DNA of 64,000 nt from Stenotrophomonas sp. UBA2124 (GTDB lineage Bacteria; Pseudomonadota; Gammaproteobacteria; Xanthomonadales; Xanthomonadaceae), in NCBI GenBank assembly GCA_002329155.1, contig DCXY01000048.1, forward strand, positions 1-64,000, written 5' to 3'. The notes under the pieces are model-generated. The model was not told where the DNA came from and made no database searches. It saw nothing but the letters and a program-made list of their open reading frames with translations. The translations under genes were made by a program, and so were the position numbers. Below, in pieces: positions 35,413-45,564 of this stretch (position 1 is its first letter; each line of letters begins with the position of its first letter).

Positions 35413-36353
35413 TCGATGCCCTGCGCCAGCGTGCGCGCCTGAATGCTCTGATCCGCGCTTTCTTTGCCCAGCGCGATGTGCTGGAAGTGGAGACGCCCAT
35501 CATGTCGGCGGCAGGCAACACCGAGCCGAACATTGAAGGTTTCCGCACCCATTTCACCGGCCACGTCGATGCCGGTTCACCGCAGCGTTGGCTGCGCACC
35601 TCGCCGGAGTACCCGCTCAAGCGCCTGCTCGCCGCGGGTGTGGGCGATTGCTACGAGCTGGGCCGCGTGTTCCGCAATGGCGAGGCCGGTGGCCGCCACA
35701 ATCCCGAGTTCACCATGCTGGAGTGGTATCGGGTGGGGTGGGACCACCACCGCCTCATCGCCGAGACCGTGGAGCTGGTGCGCGAGGCATTGGCCATGGT
35801 CGGGCGCGAGGCATCGCTGCGCGTGCTCACCTACCGCGAGCTGTTCATCGGCAGCGTGCAGCTGGACCCGTTCAGCGCGAGCGAGGCGCAGCTGCGCGCG
35901 GCGCTGGGCGATGTCGGCATCCAGCCGGATGGCCTGACCCGCGACGACTGGCTGGATCTGCTGATGACCCACCGCATCCAGTCCGGATTCCAGGCTGATC
36001 AGATCACCGTCATCCACGACTGGCCGGCCACCCAGGCGGCGCTGGCCCGCATCCGCCCCGGTGAGCCGCCGCTGGCTGAACGCTTCGAGCTGTATCTGGG
36101 TGCGGTGGAGCTGGCCAACGGCTATCACGAGCTGAACGACGCGGTGGAGCAGCGCCAACGCTTCCAGCGTGACCTTGCGGTGCGTGCGGCGCGCGGTGGC
36201 GAGCAGCTGCCGCTGGATGAACGGTTCCTGCGGGCGCTGCCGTCCATGCCGGCCTGTGCCGGTGTGGCGGTGGGCGTGGACAGGCTGCTGATGGCGCTGG
36301 CCGGCACGCCGCGCATCGCCGATGTGCTGGCGTTTGATTTCGCCCACGCCTGA
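35409..36353 (+). CDS. epmA: Elongation factor P-(R)-beta-lysine ligase
   Basis: A 314-residue class II synthetase-like enzyme (also called PoxA/GenX) that attaches beta-lysine to a lysine of EF-P, helping ribosomes pass polyproline. It lacks the anticodon-binding domain of LysRS, so it starts directly with the catalytic core: DVLEVETPIMSAAGNTEPNI, SPEYPLKRLLAAG, and class II motif 2 GRVFRNGEAGGRHNPEFTMLEW. The C-terminal GVAVGVDRLLMAL is motif 3. Start codon is GTG, overlapping the GNAT stop. The lysine 2,3-aminomutase partner epmB is not in the window. Confidence 0.95.
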   Translation: MIDALRQRARLNALIRAFFAQRDVLEVETPIMSAAGNTEPNIEGFRTHFTGHVDAGSPQRWLRTSPEYPLKRLLAAGVGDCYELGRVFRNGEAGGRHNPEFTMLEWYRVGWDHHRLIAETVELVREALAMVGREASLRVLTYRELFIGSVQLDPFSASEAQLRAALGDVGIQPDGLTRDDWLDLLMTHRIQSGFQADQITVIHDWPATQAALARIRPGEPPLAERFELYLGAVELANGYHELNDAVEQRQRFQRDLAVRAARGGEQLPLDERFLRALPSMPACAGVAVGVDRLLMALAGTPRIADVLAFDFAHA

Positions 36354-36596
36354 GCATTGGTAATCGGCATTTCGTTCCCCGGACCGCCATCGCCGCAGTT
36401 GCGCCCGCACCGCCGGAGCAGCCTGTGGTGCCTGCCGGCGCTGCGGCCGATCCTGAACGTGAAGTTTGCAGATCGTAAAACGCCTGAAGACGTAATGTCG
36501 GCGTCTTGCCCTACAGGCAACGATGATGTTTTGATCACACCCGCGCGGACAGAATGTCCGCACCCGATTCTTGAAGCGACGAGGGGGCTGCGTCGG

Positions 36597-37280
36597 ATGA
36601 AGGGGCTGTATGGCCTGTTGTTGCTGTTGTCGCCAAGCCTGCTTGCAGCGCAGGAGGCGGACGCGCCGACGCCGTTGCCACGCCAGGTAAGCTGCGAATC
36701 GGACAGGATGATGCGCGTGTTCTGCCCGATGGACGTAAGCCAGGGCGTGCAGATGGTGCGCCAGCGTTCGGACAACGACTGCATCCGCGAGACCAGCTGG
36801 GGCGTGGAAGGCGACGCGGTCTGGGTCAGCCAGGGCTGCCGCGCCGATTTTGCCGCACGCAGCACCTCCACCCGCGTCTCGCGCCGCGTGGTGCGCTGTG
36901 AATCCAAGGGCCGCACCGAGGCCTGCCCGGTGGTGTTGCGCGGTGCGCCGGTGCGCCTGCTGCGGCAGAAATCCGTGCTGCCGTGCCGCGAAGGGCGCAG
37001 CTGGGGCTACAGCCGCAATGAAATCTGGGTCAGTCGTGGCTGCCAGGGCGTGTTTGAAGTGGGCGCCGAGGATGGCTCGGGTTTTGTCGAAGTGCCGCGC
37101 AAGCTGATCTGCGAATCCAAGGGTGGCATGCGCCGTGAATGCGGGGTCAGCGTCAGCCGCCGGGTCACGCTGCTGGAGCAGCTGTCCAACGCGGCCTGCA
37201 CCGAGGGCCAGAGCTGGGGCTGGGACCACGACGGCATCTGGGTGGACAACGGCTGCCGCGCCGAATTCTCCGCCGATTGA
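36597..37280 (+). CDS. Secreted DUF3011 repeat protein
   Basis: A 227-residue protein with a signal peptide (KGLYGLLLLLSPSLLAAQ) and three repeats of about 55-60 residues. Each has the pattern CES(K/D)...R..C, a basic strand of the V.L..Q.S form, a cysteine in C.(E/R)G.SWG, and (I/V)WV..GC(R/Q)..F. This matches the DUF3011 domain, of unknown role, found in secreted xanthomonad proteins. The paired cysteines in each repeat suggest disulfides. ATG 36597 is preferred over upstream in-frame starts because the signal peptide begins there. The 243 bp upstream is non-coding. Confidence 0.82.
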   Translation: MKGLYGLLLLLSPSLLAAQEADAPTPLPRQVSCESDRMMRVFCPMDVSQGVQMVRQRSDNDCIRETSWGVEGDAVWVSQGCRADFAARSTSTRVSRRVVRCESKGRTEACPVVLRGAPVRLLRQKSVLPCREGRSWGYSRNEIWVSRGCQGVFEVGAEDGSGFVEVPRKLICESKGGMRRECGVSVSRRVTLLEQLSNAACTEGQSWGWDHDGIWVDNGCRAEFSAD

Positions 37281-37327
37281 GTGGCCGCGGTGACCGTCAC
37301 TGGCACAGTGCCGACTACAATGGCGGC

Positions 37328-38386
37328 ATGAACGAAACCGCCATCGACTACGCCCGTTACGACCATATCCGCCCGATCCGCTGGACCGGCGAAGCCCTTG
37401 AACTGCTGGACCAGCGCAAGCTGCCGTTTGTCGTGGAGCATGTGCTGTGCAGCGACAGCGATGCGGTGGCCGAGGCCATCCATGCGCTGACCGTGCGGGG
37501 CGCGCCGGCCATCGGCATTGCCGCGGCCTGGGGTGTGGTGCTGGCTGCGCGTGAAGTGGAGGCTGCCGACGGCGCCGCCGCGCTGCAACTGCTGGAGCCG
37601 GCAATGGCCCGCCTCAATGCCTCCCGGCCAACCGCCGTCAACCTGGCCTGGGCGCTGGCGCGCATGCGCGCGGCGCTGGCCACCGCCGGTGCGGACTGGA
37701 AGCAGGTGCTGGCGCTGGAAGCACAGGCCATCGCCGATGAGGACCTGGCGGCCAATCGCCACATGGGTGCGCTGGGTGCGGAGCTGATCGCAGCGGGCAG
37801 CGGTGTGATGACCCACTGCAATACCGGCTCGCTGGCCACCGCGGGCTTCGGCACGGCGCTGGGCGTGATCCGCGCCGGCGTGGCGCAGGCGCGCATCGCC
37901 AACGTGTTCGCCGGTGAGACCCGGCCGTGGCTGCAGGGCGCCCGCCTGACCGTGTGGGAGCTGCAGCAGGATGGCATCGACGCCACGCTGGTCGCCGACT
38001 CGGCCGCCTCGCACCTGATGAAGACCGGTGCGGTGCAGTGGGTGGTGGTCGGTGCTGACCGTATCTGCGCCAATGGCGACACCGCCAACAAGATCGGCAC
38101 CTACCAGCTGGCCATCGCCGCCCGCCATCACGGGGTCAGGTTCATGGTGGTGGCGCCGTCCTCCACGGTGGACATGGGCACGGCGCATGGCGATGAAATC
38201 GAGATCGAGCAGCGTGACCCGGGTGAGCTGTTTGGCGTTGGCGGTGTGCGCACCGTGGCCGAGGGTATCGCCGCCTGGAACCCGGTGTTCGACGTGACCC
38301 CGGGCGAGCTGATCGACGCCATCGTCACCGAGCGCGGGGTGATCCTGAAGCCGGACACCGCTGCCATGAAGGCCGCATTCGGCTGA
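37328..38386 (+). CDS. mtnA: Methylthioribose-1-phosphate isomerase
   Basis: A 352-residue eIF2B-like enzyme that isomerises methylthioribose-1-phosphate to methylthioribulose-1-phosphate in methionine salvage. Visible motifs are LTVRGAPAIGIAAAWGV, the catalytic cysteine segment MTHCNTGSLATAGFGTALGV, and VVVGADRICANGDTANKIGT, which contains the catalytic aspartate. It stands alone here; the next enzymes, mtnB, mtnD and mtnC, are at 61-63 kb on the other strand. The start follows the DUF3011 gene by 47 bases. Confidence 0.96.
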   Translation: MNETAIDYARYDHIRPIRWTGEALELLDQRKLPFVVEHVLCSDSDAVAEAIHALTVRGAPAIGIAAAWGVVLAAREVEAADGAAALQLLEPAMARLNASRPTAVNLAWALARMRAALATAGADWKQVLALEAQAIADEDLAANRHMGALGAELIAAGSGVMTHCNTGSLATAGFGTALGVIRAGVAQARIANVFAGETRPWLQGARLTVWELQQDGIDATLVADSAASHLMKTGAVQWVVVGADRICANGDTANKIGTYQLAIAARHHGVRFMVVAPSSTVDMGTAHGDEIEIEQRDPGELFGVGGVRTVAEGIAAWNPVFDVTPGELIDAIVTERGVILKPDTAAMKAAFG

Positions 38387-38713
38387 GCCGGGGGTGCTGC
38401 AGGGCGGGGCCCGGCACGAGGGTGCCGGTAGTGCGCGGCAGCATATGGCCGCGCTGCACATGCGTGGCCGGCGCGGTACCGGGGGGTGCCCGCAGCAGGC
38501 TTGCCGGCAATGCCCGCGCACAGCGCCTCCCCGCGCCGCGCCGGGGCCAGCCTGGATCAGGCTAAGTTCCTGATTTGTTCCGGTAAAAACCCCGTATCTG
38601 GCGGCGAAAAAGACGCTTTTGTGATAAGCTCCGCAGGTTGATTCGAGACTTCGGCCGGGCCGCCGTCAACAAGGCCCCGCCGGACTGGATCGCCACCAGA
38701 CAACGGAACCCGA
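38387..38713. repeat. mtnA-gyrA intergenic region with GTAG-type hairpin
   Basis: This 327-bp gap has no supported gene. At 38411-38428 is CCGGCAC-GAG-GGTGCCGG, directly followed by GTAG (38428-38431) and an imperfect stem GTGCGCGGC / GCCGCGCTGCAC (to 38459), like the GTAG-headed SMAG repeats of S. maltophilia. The A/T-richer part 38560-38640 should hold the gyrA promoter; GTGATAAG at 38621-38628 is a -10 candidate, but I see no convincing -35. Confidence 0.5.
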
Positions 38714-41440
<2,727 letters not shown>

Positions 41441-41463
41441 TTTCAGGGCTGAGGTGGTAACCG

Positions 41464-41491
41464 ACAGCGCCGGCGAAAGCCGGCGCTGTTG
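41464..41491 (+). terminator. Terminator after gyrA
   Basis: The stem ACAGCGCCGGC / GCCGGCGCTGT encloses GAAA and is followed by TGT. It begins 24 bases after the gyrA stop. The T tract is short, so efficiency is uncertain. Confidence 0.65.
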
Positions 41492-41532
41492 TATCCGGCA
41501 TCTGCAGCGATGATTCCGTCATTCATGATCCC

Positions 41533-41564
41533 GTAGCCCGGGTAAGCGCCAGCGCACCCGGGGA
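41533..41564 (+). repeat. GTAG-headed REP-like palindrome, copy 1
   Basis: It starts with GTAG and continues CCCGGGTAAGCGCC-AGCGCACCCGGG, a stem-loop typical of REP elements moved by REP-associated tyrosine transposases. Two more copies lie in the opposite orientation at 41646-41676 and 41804-41834. No transposase gene is in the window. Confidence 0.75.
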
Positions 41565-41573
41565 GCCGTCAAC

Positions 41574-41889
41574 AATTCAGCTCCCTGTACCCGGTCTTCC
41601 CACGAAGGTCGAAGCACCCGGTATCACGCCACCGATACGAAAGGCTCCCGGGTGCGCTGGCGCTTACCCGGGCTACATGAGCCGGTGGCGTCTGAATGGC
41701 TTGTCGCCACGCGGGCTGCGCAGCCGCCGGTAATTCAGTTCCCAGCACCCTGCATCTCCACGAAGGTCGAAGCATCCGGCATTACGACACCGGTACGAAA
41801 GGCTCCCGGGTGCGCTGGCGCTTACCCGGGCTACAAGAGCCGGTGGCGTCTGAATGGCTTGTCGCCACGCGGGCTGCGCAGCCAGTGCG
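41574..41889. repeat. Two tandem 158-bp units, each with one inverted GTAG REP
   Basis: Units 41574-41731 and 41732-41889 are nearly identical from AATTCAG through CGAAGGTCGAAGCA, the inverted REP (ending GGGCTAC), GGTGGCGTCTGAATGGCTTG and GCGGGCTGCGCAGCC. With copy 1 this makes a BIME-like cluster with heads facing each other. The 41441-41966 gap has no gene; it holds the gyrA terminator and this cluster. Confidence 0.8.
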
Positions 41890-41966
41890 ACTAATGTCGC
41901 AGCGACAATCCGTCCGGCTTGTCGGAACCTCTGGTGCTTGGTCGCCATAGGGGAGGAGAGCCCGCG

Positions 41967-43586
41967 ATGTATCAGGACCTTGGCCGCAACCAGGCCAACT
42001 ACACGCCGCTGTCACCGATCAGCTTTCTGCGCAAGGCGGCAACCGTGCACCCGCAGCGGGTGGCCGTGGTGCATGGTGAGCGCCGGCTGGACTGGCAGCA
42101 GGTACATGCACGCTGCCGGCGCCTGGCCTCGGCGCTGCAGGCCATGGGCGTGGGCGAAGGCGATACCGTGGCGGCGATGCTGCCCAATACCCCGGCGATG
42201 ATCGAGCTGCATTTCGGCCCGGCCATGCTCGGTGCCGTGCTCAATACGCTCAATACCCGGCTGGATGCCGAAACCCTGGCCTTCATGCTCGACCACGGCG
42301 AGGCCAAGGTGCTGTTCACCGACCGCGAGTTCTCGCCGGTCATGCAGCGCGCGCTTGCCTTGTGCAAGCGGCCGCCGCGCGTGGTGGACGTGGATGACAT
42401 CGAGATCGAACAGGGCGATTTTCTCGGCGAAATCGAGTACGAGGCATTGCTGGAATCCGGCGACCCGGACTTCCAGTACGGCCTGCCTGCGGACGAGTGG
42501 AACGCCATCGCGCTGAACTACACCTCAGGCACCACCGGCGACCCCAAGGGCGTGGTGTACCACCACCGTGGTGCCTATCTGAACGCGGTGGCCAACATCA
42601 TCGACTGGGGCATGCCGCAGCACCCGGTATACCTGTGGACGCTGCCGATGTTCCACTGCAACGGCTGGTGCTTCCCCTGGACGATGGCAGCGGTGGCCGG
42701 CACCCAGGTGTGCCTGCGCCGTTTCGACCGCAGGCATGTGCTGGAACTGATGCGCACACACGGCGTTAGCCACTACTGCGGTGCGCCGGTGGTGCACGCG
42801 GCTCTGGCTGCGGCGCCGCCGGAACTCAAGCAGGGCCTGGCCGGCGTCAAGGGGCAGGTGGCCGGTGCCGCGCCGCCCGCGGCGGTGCTGGAGGAAATGG
42901 AGCGCATGGGCGTGCAGATCACCCATGTCTACGGACTCACCGAAGTGTACGGGCCGGCGTCGATCTGCCAGCCGAAGGCCGAATGGGAACAGCTCAGCAT
43001 TGATGAGCGCGCCGAACTCAACAGCCGCCAGGGCGTGGCCTGCCTGCTGCAGGAAGACATGCAGGTACTGGACCCGCAGACCCTGCGGCCGGTGCCGCAT
43101 GACGGTGAAACCGTGGGCGAAATCATGTTCCGCGGCAACATCACCATGAAGGGCTACCTGAAGAACCCACGTGCCACCGCCGAGGCCTTCGGTGGCGGCT
43201 GGTTCCATACCGGCGACCTGGCCGTGGTCTACCCGGACGGCAACGTGAAGATCCGCGACCGTTCCAAGGACGTGATCATTTCCGGCGGCGAAAACATTTC
43301 CTCGCTGGAAGTGGAGGACGCTCTGTGTCGCCACCCGGCGGTGCTCGCCGCCGCCGTCGTCGCGCGGCCCGATGCCCGGTGGGGCGAAACGCCCTGCGCA
43401 TTCATTGAGCTCAAGGACGATCTGGAGCTTTCATCCGACGATGCCCTGGCGCATTGCCGGCAGAACCTGGCGGGCTACAAGGTGCCGAAGCGTTTTGTGT
43501 TCGGTGCGCTGCCGCGCACGGCCACCGGCAAGGTGCAGAAGTTCAACCTGCGCGACCGCGCCAGGGCACTGCCGGAAACGGAATGA
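41967..43586 (+). CDS. Acyl-CoA synthetase (AMP-forming; medium/long chain, AlkK-like)
   Basis: A 539-residue member of the adenylate-forming family that activates fatty acids with ATP and CoA. The phosphate-binding loop is NYTSGTTGDPKGVVYHHRG. The adenine-binding region is HVYGLTEVYGPAS. The C-terminal hinge is TGDLAVVYPDGNVKIRDRSKD followed by ISGGENISS, and the late PRTATGKVQKF contains the catalytic lysine. The N-terminal YTPLSPISFLRKAA is like that of AlkK. GGGGAGGAG precedes the ATG. It is monocistronic, downstream of the REP cluster. Chain length is not decidable here. Confidence 0.9.
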   Translation: MYQDLGRNQANYTPLSPISFLRKAATVHPQRVAVVHGERRLDWQQVHARCRRLASALQAMGVGEGDTVAAMLPNTPAMIELHFGPAMLGAVLNTLNTRLDAETLAFMLDHGEAKVLFTDREFSPVMQRALALCKRPPRVVDVDDIEIEQGDFLGEIEYEALLESGDPDFQYGLPADEWNAIALNYTSGTTGDPKGVVYHHRGAYLNAVANIIDWGMPQHPVYLWTLPMFHCNGWCFPWTMAAVAGTQVCLRRFDRRHVLELMRTHGVSHYCGAPVVHAALAAAPPELKQGLAGVKGQVAGAAPPAAVLEEMERMGVQITHVYGLTEVYGPASICQPKAEWEQLSIDERAELNSRQGVACLLQEDMQVLDPQTLRPVPHDGETVGEIMFRGNITMKGYLKNPRATAEAFGGGWFHTGDLAVVYPDGNVKIRDRSKDVIISGGENISSLEVEDALCRHPAVLAAAVVARPDARWGETPCAFIELKDDLELSSDDALAHCRQNLAGYKVPKRFVFGALPRTATGKVQKFNLRDRARALPETE

Positions 43587-43700
43587 AGCAGGGGCCGGCC
43601 CATGTCCGGCCCACGTGAGTGCAGCGCGTGGCCATGCGATGGCAGGCATGGTCGGCTGAGTCTAAAGTGGCGCAACCGCGGGTCTCTCAGGAAGACGAGC

Positions 43701-44090
43701 ATGCGCCTTACCCTGCTGTCAGTATCCGTACTCGTACTGGCCATGACGGTGCGCCCAGCCGTGGCGGTAGCCGGTGAGACTCCGCTGCCGGTGGAGGAGC
43801 ATGAGGCAGACAGATATTGGGTGGCCAGACAGGGGGCTTTCTACCCCCGCATGTCGGCTGATCCCGGCAAGCGGCAGTTTGCAACGGAGGTGGTGGTGGC
43901 CTACACAGTGACCAAGCGTGGCCGCACGCGCGATGTTGAAGTGCTGCGGGCCACGCCGGCAGGTGCTTATTCCGGTTGGGCGGCCGACGCCATCCGTGCC
44001 TCGCGGTTCAACCCGGCCGAAGGCAACACGCAGCGGCGGAGCATCCGTACCACGTCAACGGCCACATTCGGCCGGCCCGCCGGCAAATAG
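43701..44090 (+). CDS. Secreted TonB C-terminal-domain-like protein
   Basis: A 129-residue protein with a cleavable signal peptide (LTLLSVSVLVLAMTVRPAVAVA) and a C-terminal part like the TonB fold: YPRMSADPGKRQFATEVVVAYTVTKRGRTRDVEVLRATPAG, then WAADAIRASRFNPA. It lacks a proline-rich spanner, so it cannot link the inner membrane to the outer membrane as TonB does. AGGAAG lies 8 bases before the ATG. No ExbB/ExbD genes are near. Confidence 0.75.
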   Translation: MRLTLLSVSVLVLAMTVRPAVAVAGETPLPVEEHEADRYWVARQGAFYPRMSADPGKRQFATEVVVAYTVTKRGRTRDVEVLRATPAGAYSGWAADAIRASRFNPAEGNTQRRSIRTTSTATFGRPAGK

Positions 44091-44120
44091 GATGTCGCCG
44101 GCCGGCACGCGCCGGCATGC

Positions 44121-44516
44121 CTACTGTTTGGGCACGCGCACCATGCGCTCCAGCAGATGCTCGACGATGCCCTCCGGGTTGCGGGTGCGGCCAACGTGGG
44201 TGCTTGAGGTCTGCACCACCGAGCTGCGTTTGGCGGTGAGGAAGTGGAAGCGCGCACGCGGGGGCAGCTGGGCGATGGGGCCGGCGCCGGGCCTGCCTTC
44301 GCAGATGGCAACGATGGCATCCAGCCACGGCATCAGGGCTTCCTGGTCCAGCTGCGGCGCGAATGCCTGCAGCCGCGCATGGTCGATTTCGATGGCCGCA
44401 CGCAGGTGCTGCGCGCCGGGGCAGGACACGATGACGCCGACGTTGATGAACTCCTCGCGTTCCACCCGCGGCACCACGCGGATGATGGCGTAGTCATAGC
44501 TGTGCAGCGTGGGCAC
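44121..44516 (-). CDS. DUF3037 protein paired with a HipA-like kinase
   Basis: A 131-residue protein of the DUF3037 family (YDYAIIRVVPRVEREEFINVGVIVSC near the start; ends VEHLLERMVRVPKQ). The function is unknown. A GTG start at 44516 is chosen because a strong AGGAGG is six bases upstream; it lies within the HipA-like gene, giving a 23-base overlap. An in-frame ATG at 44540 is less likely. DUF3037 genes are commonly found next to HipA-like kinase genes, suggesting a common function. Confidence 0.8.
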   Translation of the reverse strand: MPTLHSYDYAIIRVVPRVEREEFINVGVIVSCPGAQHLRAAIEIDHARLQAFAPQLDQEALMPWLDAIVAICEGRPGAGPIAQLPPRARFHFLTAKRSSVVQTSSTHVGRTRNPEGIVEHLLERMVRVPKQ

Positions 44517-45270
44517 GGATGGCCTCCTGTACGAACGCATCGCGCAGTTGCAGGCGGCGCTTGAGGTAATCGGCATAGGCCTTGCGGTAACTGTCCGCAT
44601 CACTGAAGGCAGGCTCGCCCTGCAGCCAGCTGTCGGGAATGAGCGCGACGATGCCATCGATCACCGCGTCGGTCAGCAGCGGTGCCAGCGCGGCATCGGC
44701 AGCGGCGATGGCGTTGGCAAAGGGCAGCAGGACGTGGTCGCGGATCAGCACGAAGGGTTTGCCGCAGGCGTCACCGGCGTTCTCCCAGTCGTGGTGGAAA
44801 TACAGCGCCGCGCCGTGGTCGATCAGGTACAGCCGGCGGTGCCACACCATCAGGTTGGGGTTGCGCGCGGTGCGGTCCACGTTGCTGGTGTAGGCGTCAA
44901 ACCAGACGATGCGCGAGGCCAGCGCCGTATCCGGCTGCATCGCGGCGGGGTCGTAGTTGATGGCGCCGGGCAGGTAGTCGCTGCCCAGGTTGGTGCCCTC
45001 GCTGGCCCGGATCAGGTCCTGGATTTCAGGGTCCGGCTCGGTGCGCGCGAACTCGCGGTCCAGTTCCACCAGCACGATCTCGGGAATGGGCAGGCCCAGC
45101 ACGCGGGCAAGCTCGCCGGCCACCAGTTCGGCAATCAGCGCCTTGGGCCCTTGGCCGGCACCGCGGAACTTGATGACGTACATGCCGTCATCGTCGGCCT
45201 CTATCACCGCAGGCAGGGAGCCGCCTTCACGTAGCGGCGTGATGTAGCGGGTGGCGTGGACGGTTCTCAT
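44494..45270 (-). CDS. HipA-like kinase-domain protein
   Basis: A 258-residue protein of the short HipA-related type. It has GMYVIKFRGAGQGPKALIAELVAGELA (nucleotide-binding strand with a lysine, then a helix) and ASRIVWFDAYTSNVDRTARNPNLMVW, whose D-x(5)-D resembles the catalytic loop of HipA kinases (normally HxxDxHxxN). LYLIDHGAALYFHH follows as the metal-binding DxG-like position (IDHG). It is shorter than E. coli HipA (440), lacks the N-terminal subdomain, and no HipB-like repressor is adjacent. Kinase activity is inferred. It is the upstream gene of an overlapping pair with DUF3037. Confidence 0.75.
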   Translation of the reverse strand: MRTVHATRYITPLREGGSLPAVIEADDDGMYVIKFRGAGQGPKALIAELVAGELARVLGLPIPEIVLVELDREFARTEPDPEIQDLIRASEGTNLGSDYLPGAINYDPAAMQPDTALASRIVWFDAYTSNVDRTARNPNLMVWHRRLYLIDHGAALYFHHDWENAGDACGKPFVLIRDHVLLPFANAIAAADAALAPLLTDAVIDGIVALIPDSWLQGEPAFSDADSYRKAYADYLKRRLQLRDAFVQEAIRAHAAQL

Positions 45271-45564
45271 GCTTGCCCGGGGCAGCGGAGCGGGCCACAA
45301 GCCTAGCGCAAAGCGGGGCGACGTCGCACTGGCGCACGCGACATGCACCGTGCCACCCGCCATCAGGGCGGTGGCCATGCGCGGCAAAGGCATATGTGAC
45401 TAATGGACGTGCATGCCCCGGGCGCAGTTGCCGTAATGTTGCCGGCCGCGCTTTCACGCAGCGGGGGCGGTGGTGCGTGATATCAGTAAGGGTGGCGCAG
45501 GCGGTGGCGTTATGGCTTGGCGCCATTCCTTTCCGTATGGGTGACAGCAGGTAGAACAGGGGTC

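Noticed and set aside
41574..41889. Tandem 158-bp repeat considered as an insertion sequence
   Set aside because: No transposase frame and no terminal inverted repeats of IS type; the contents fit REP/BIME units.
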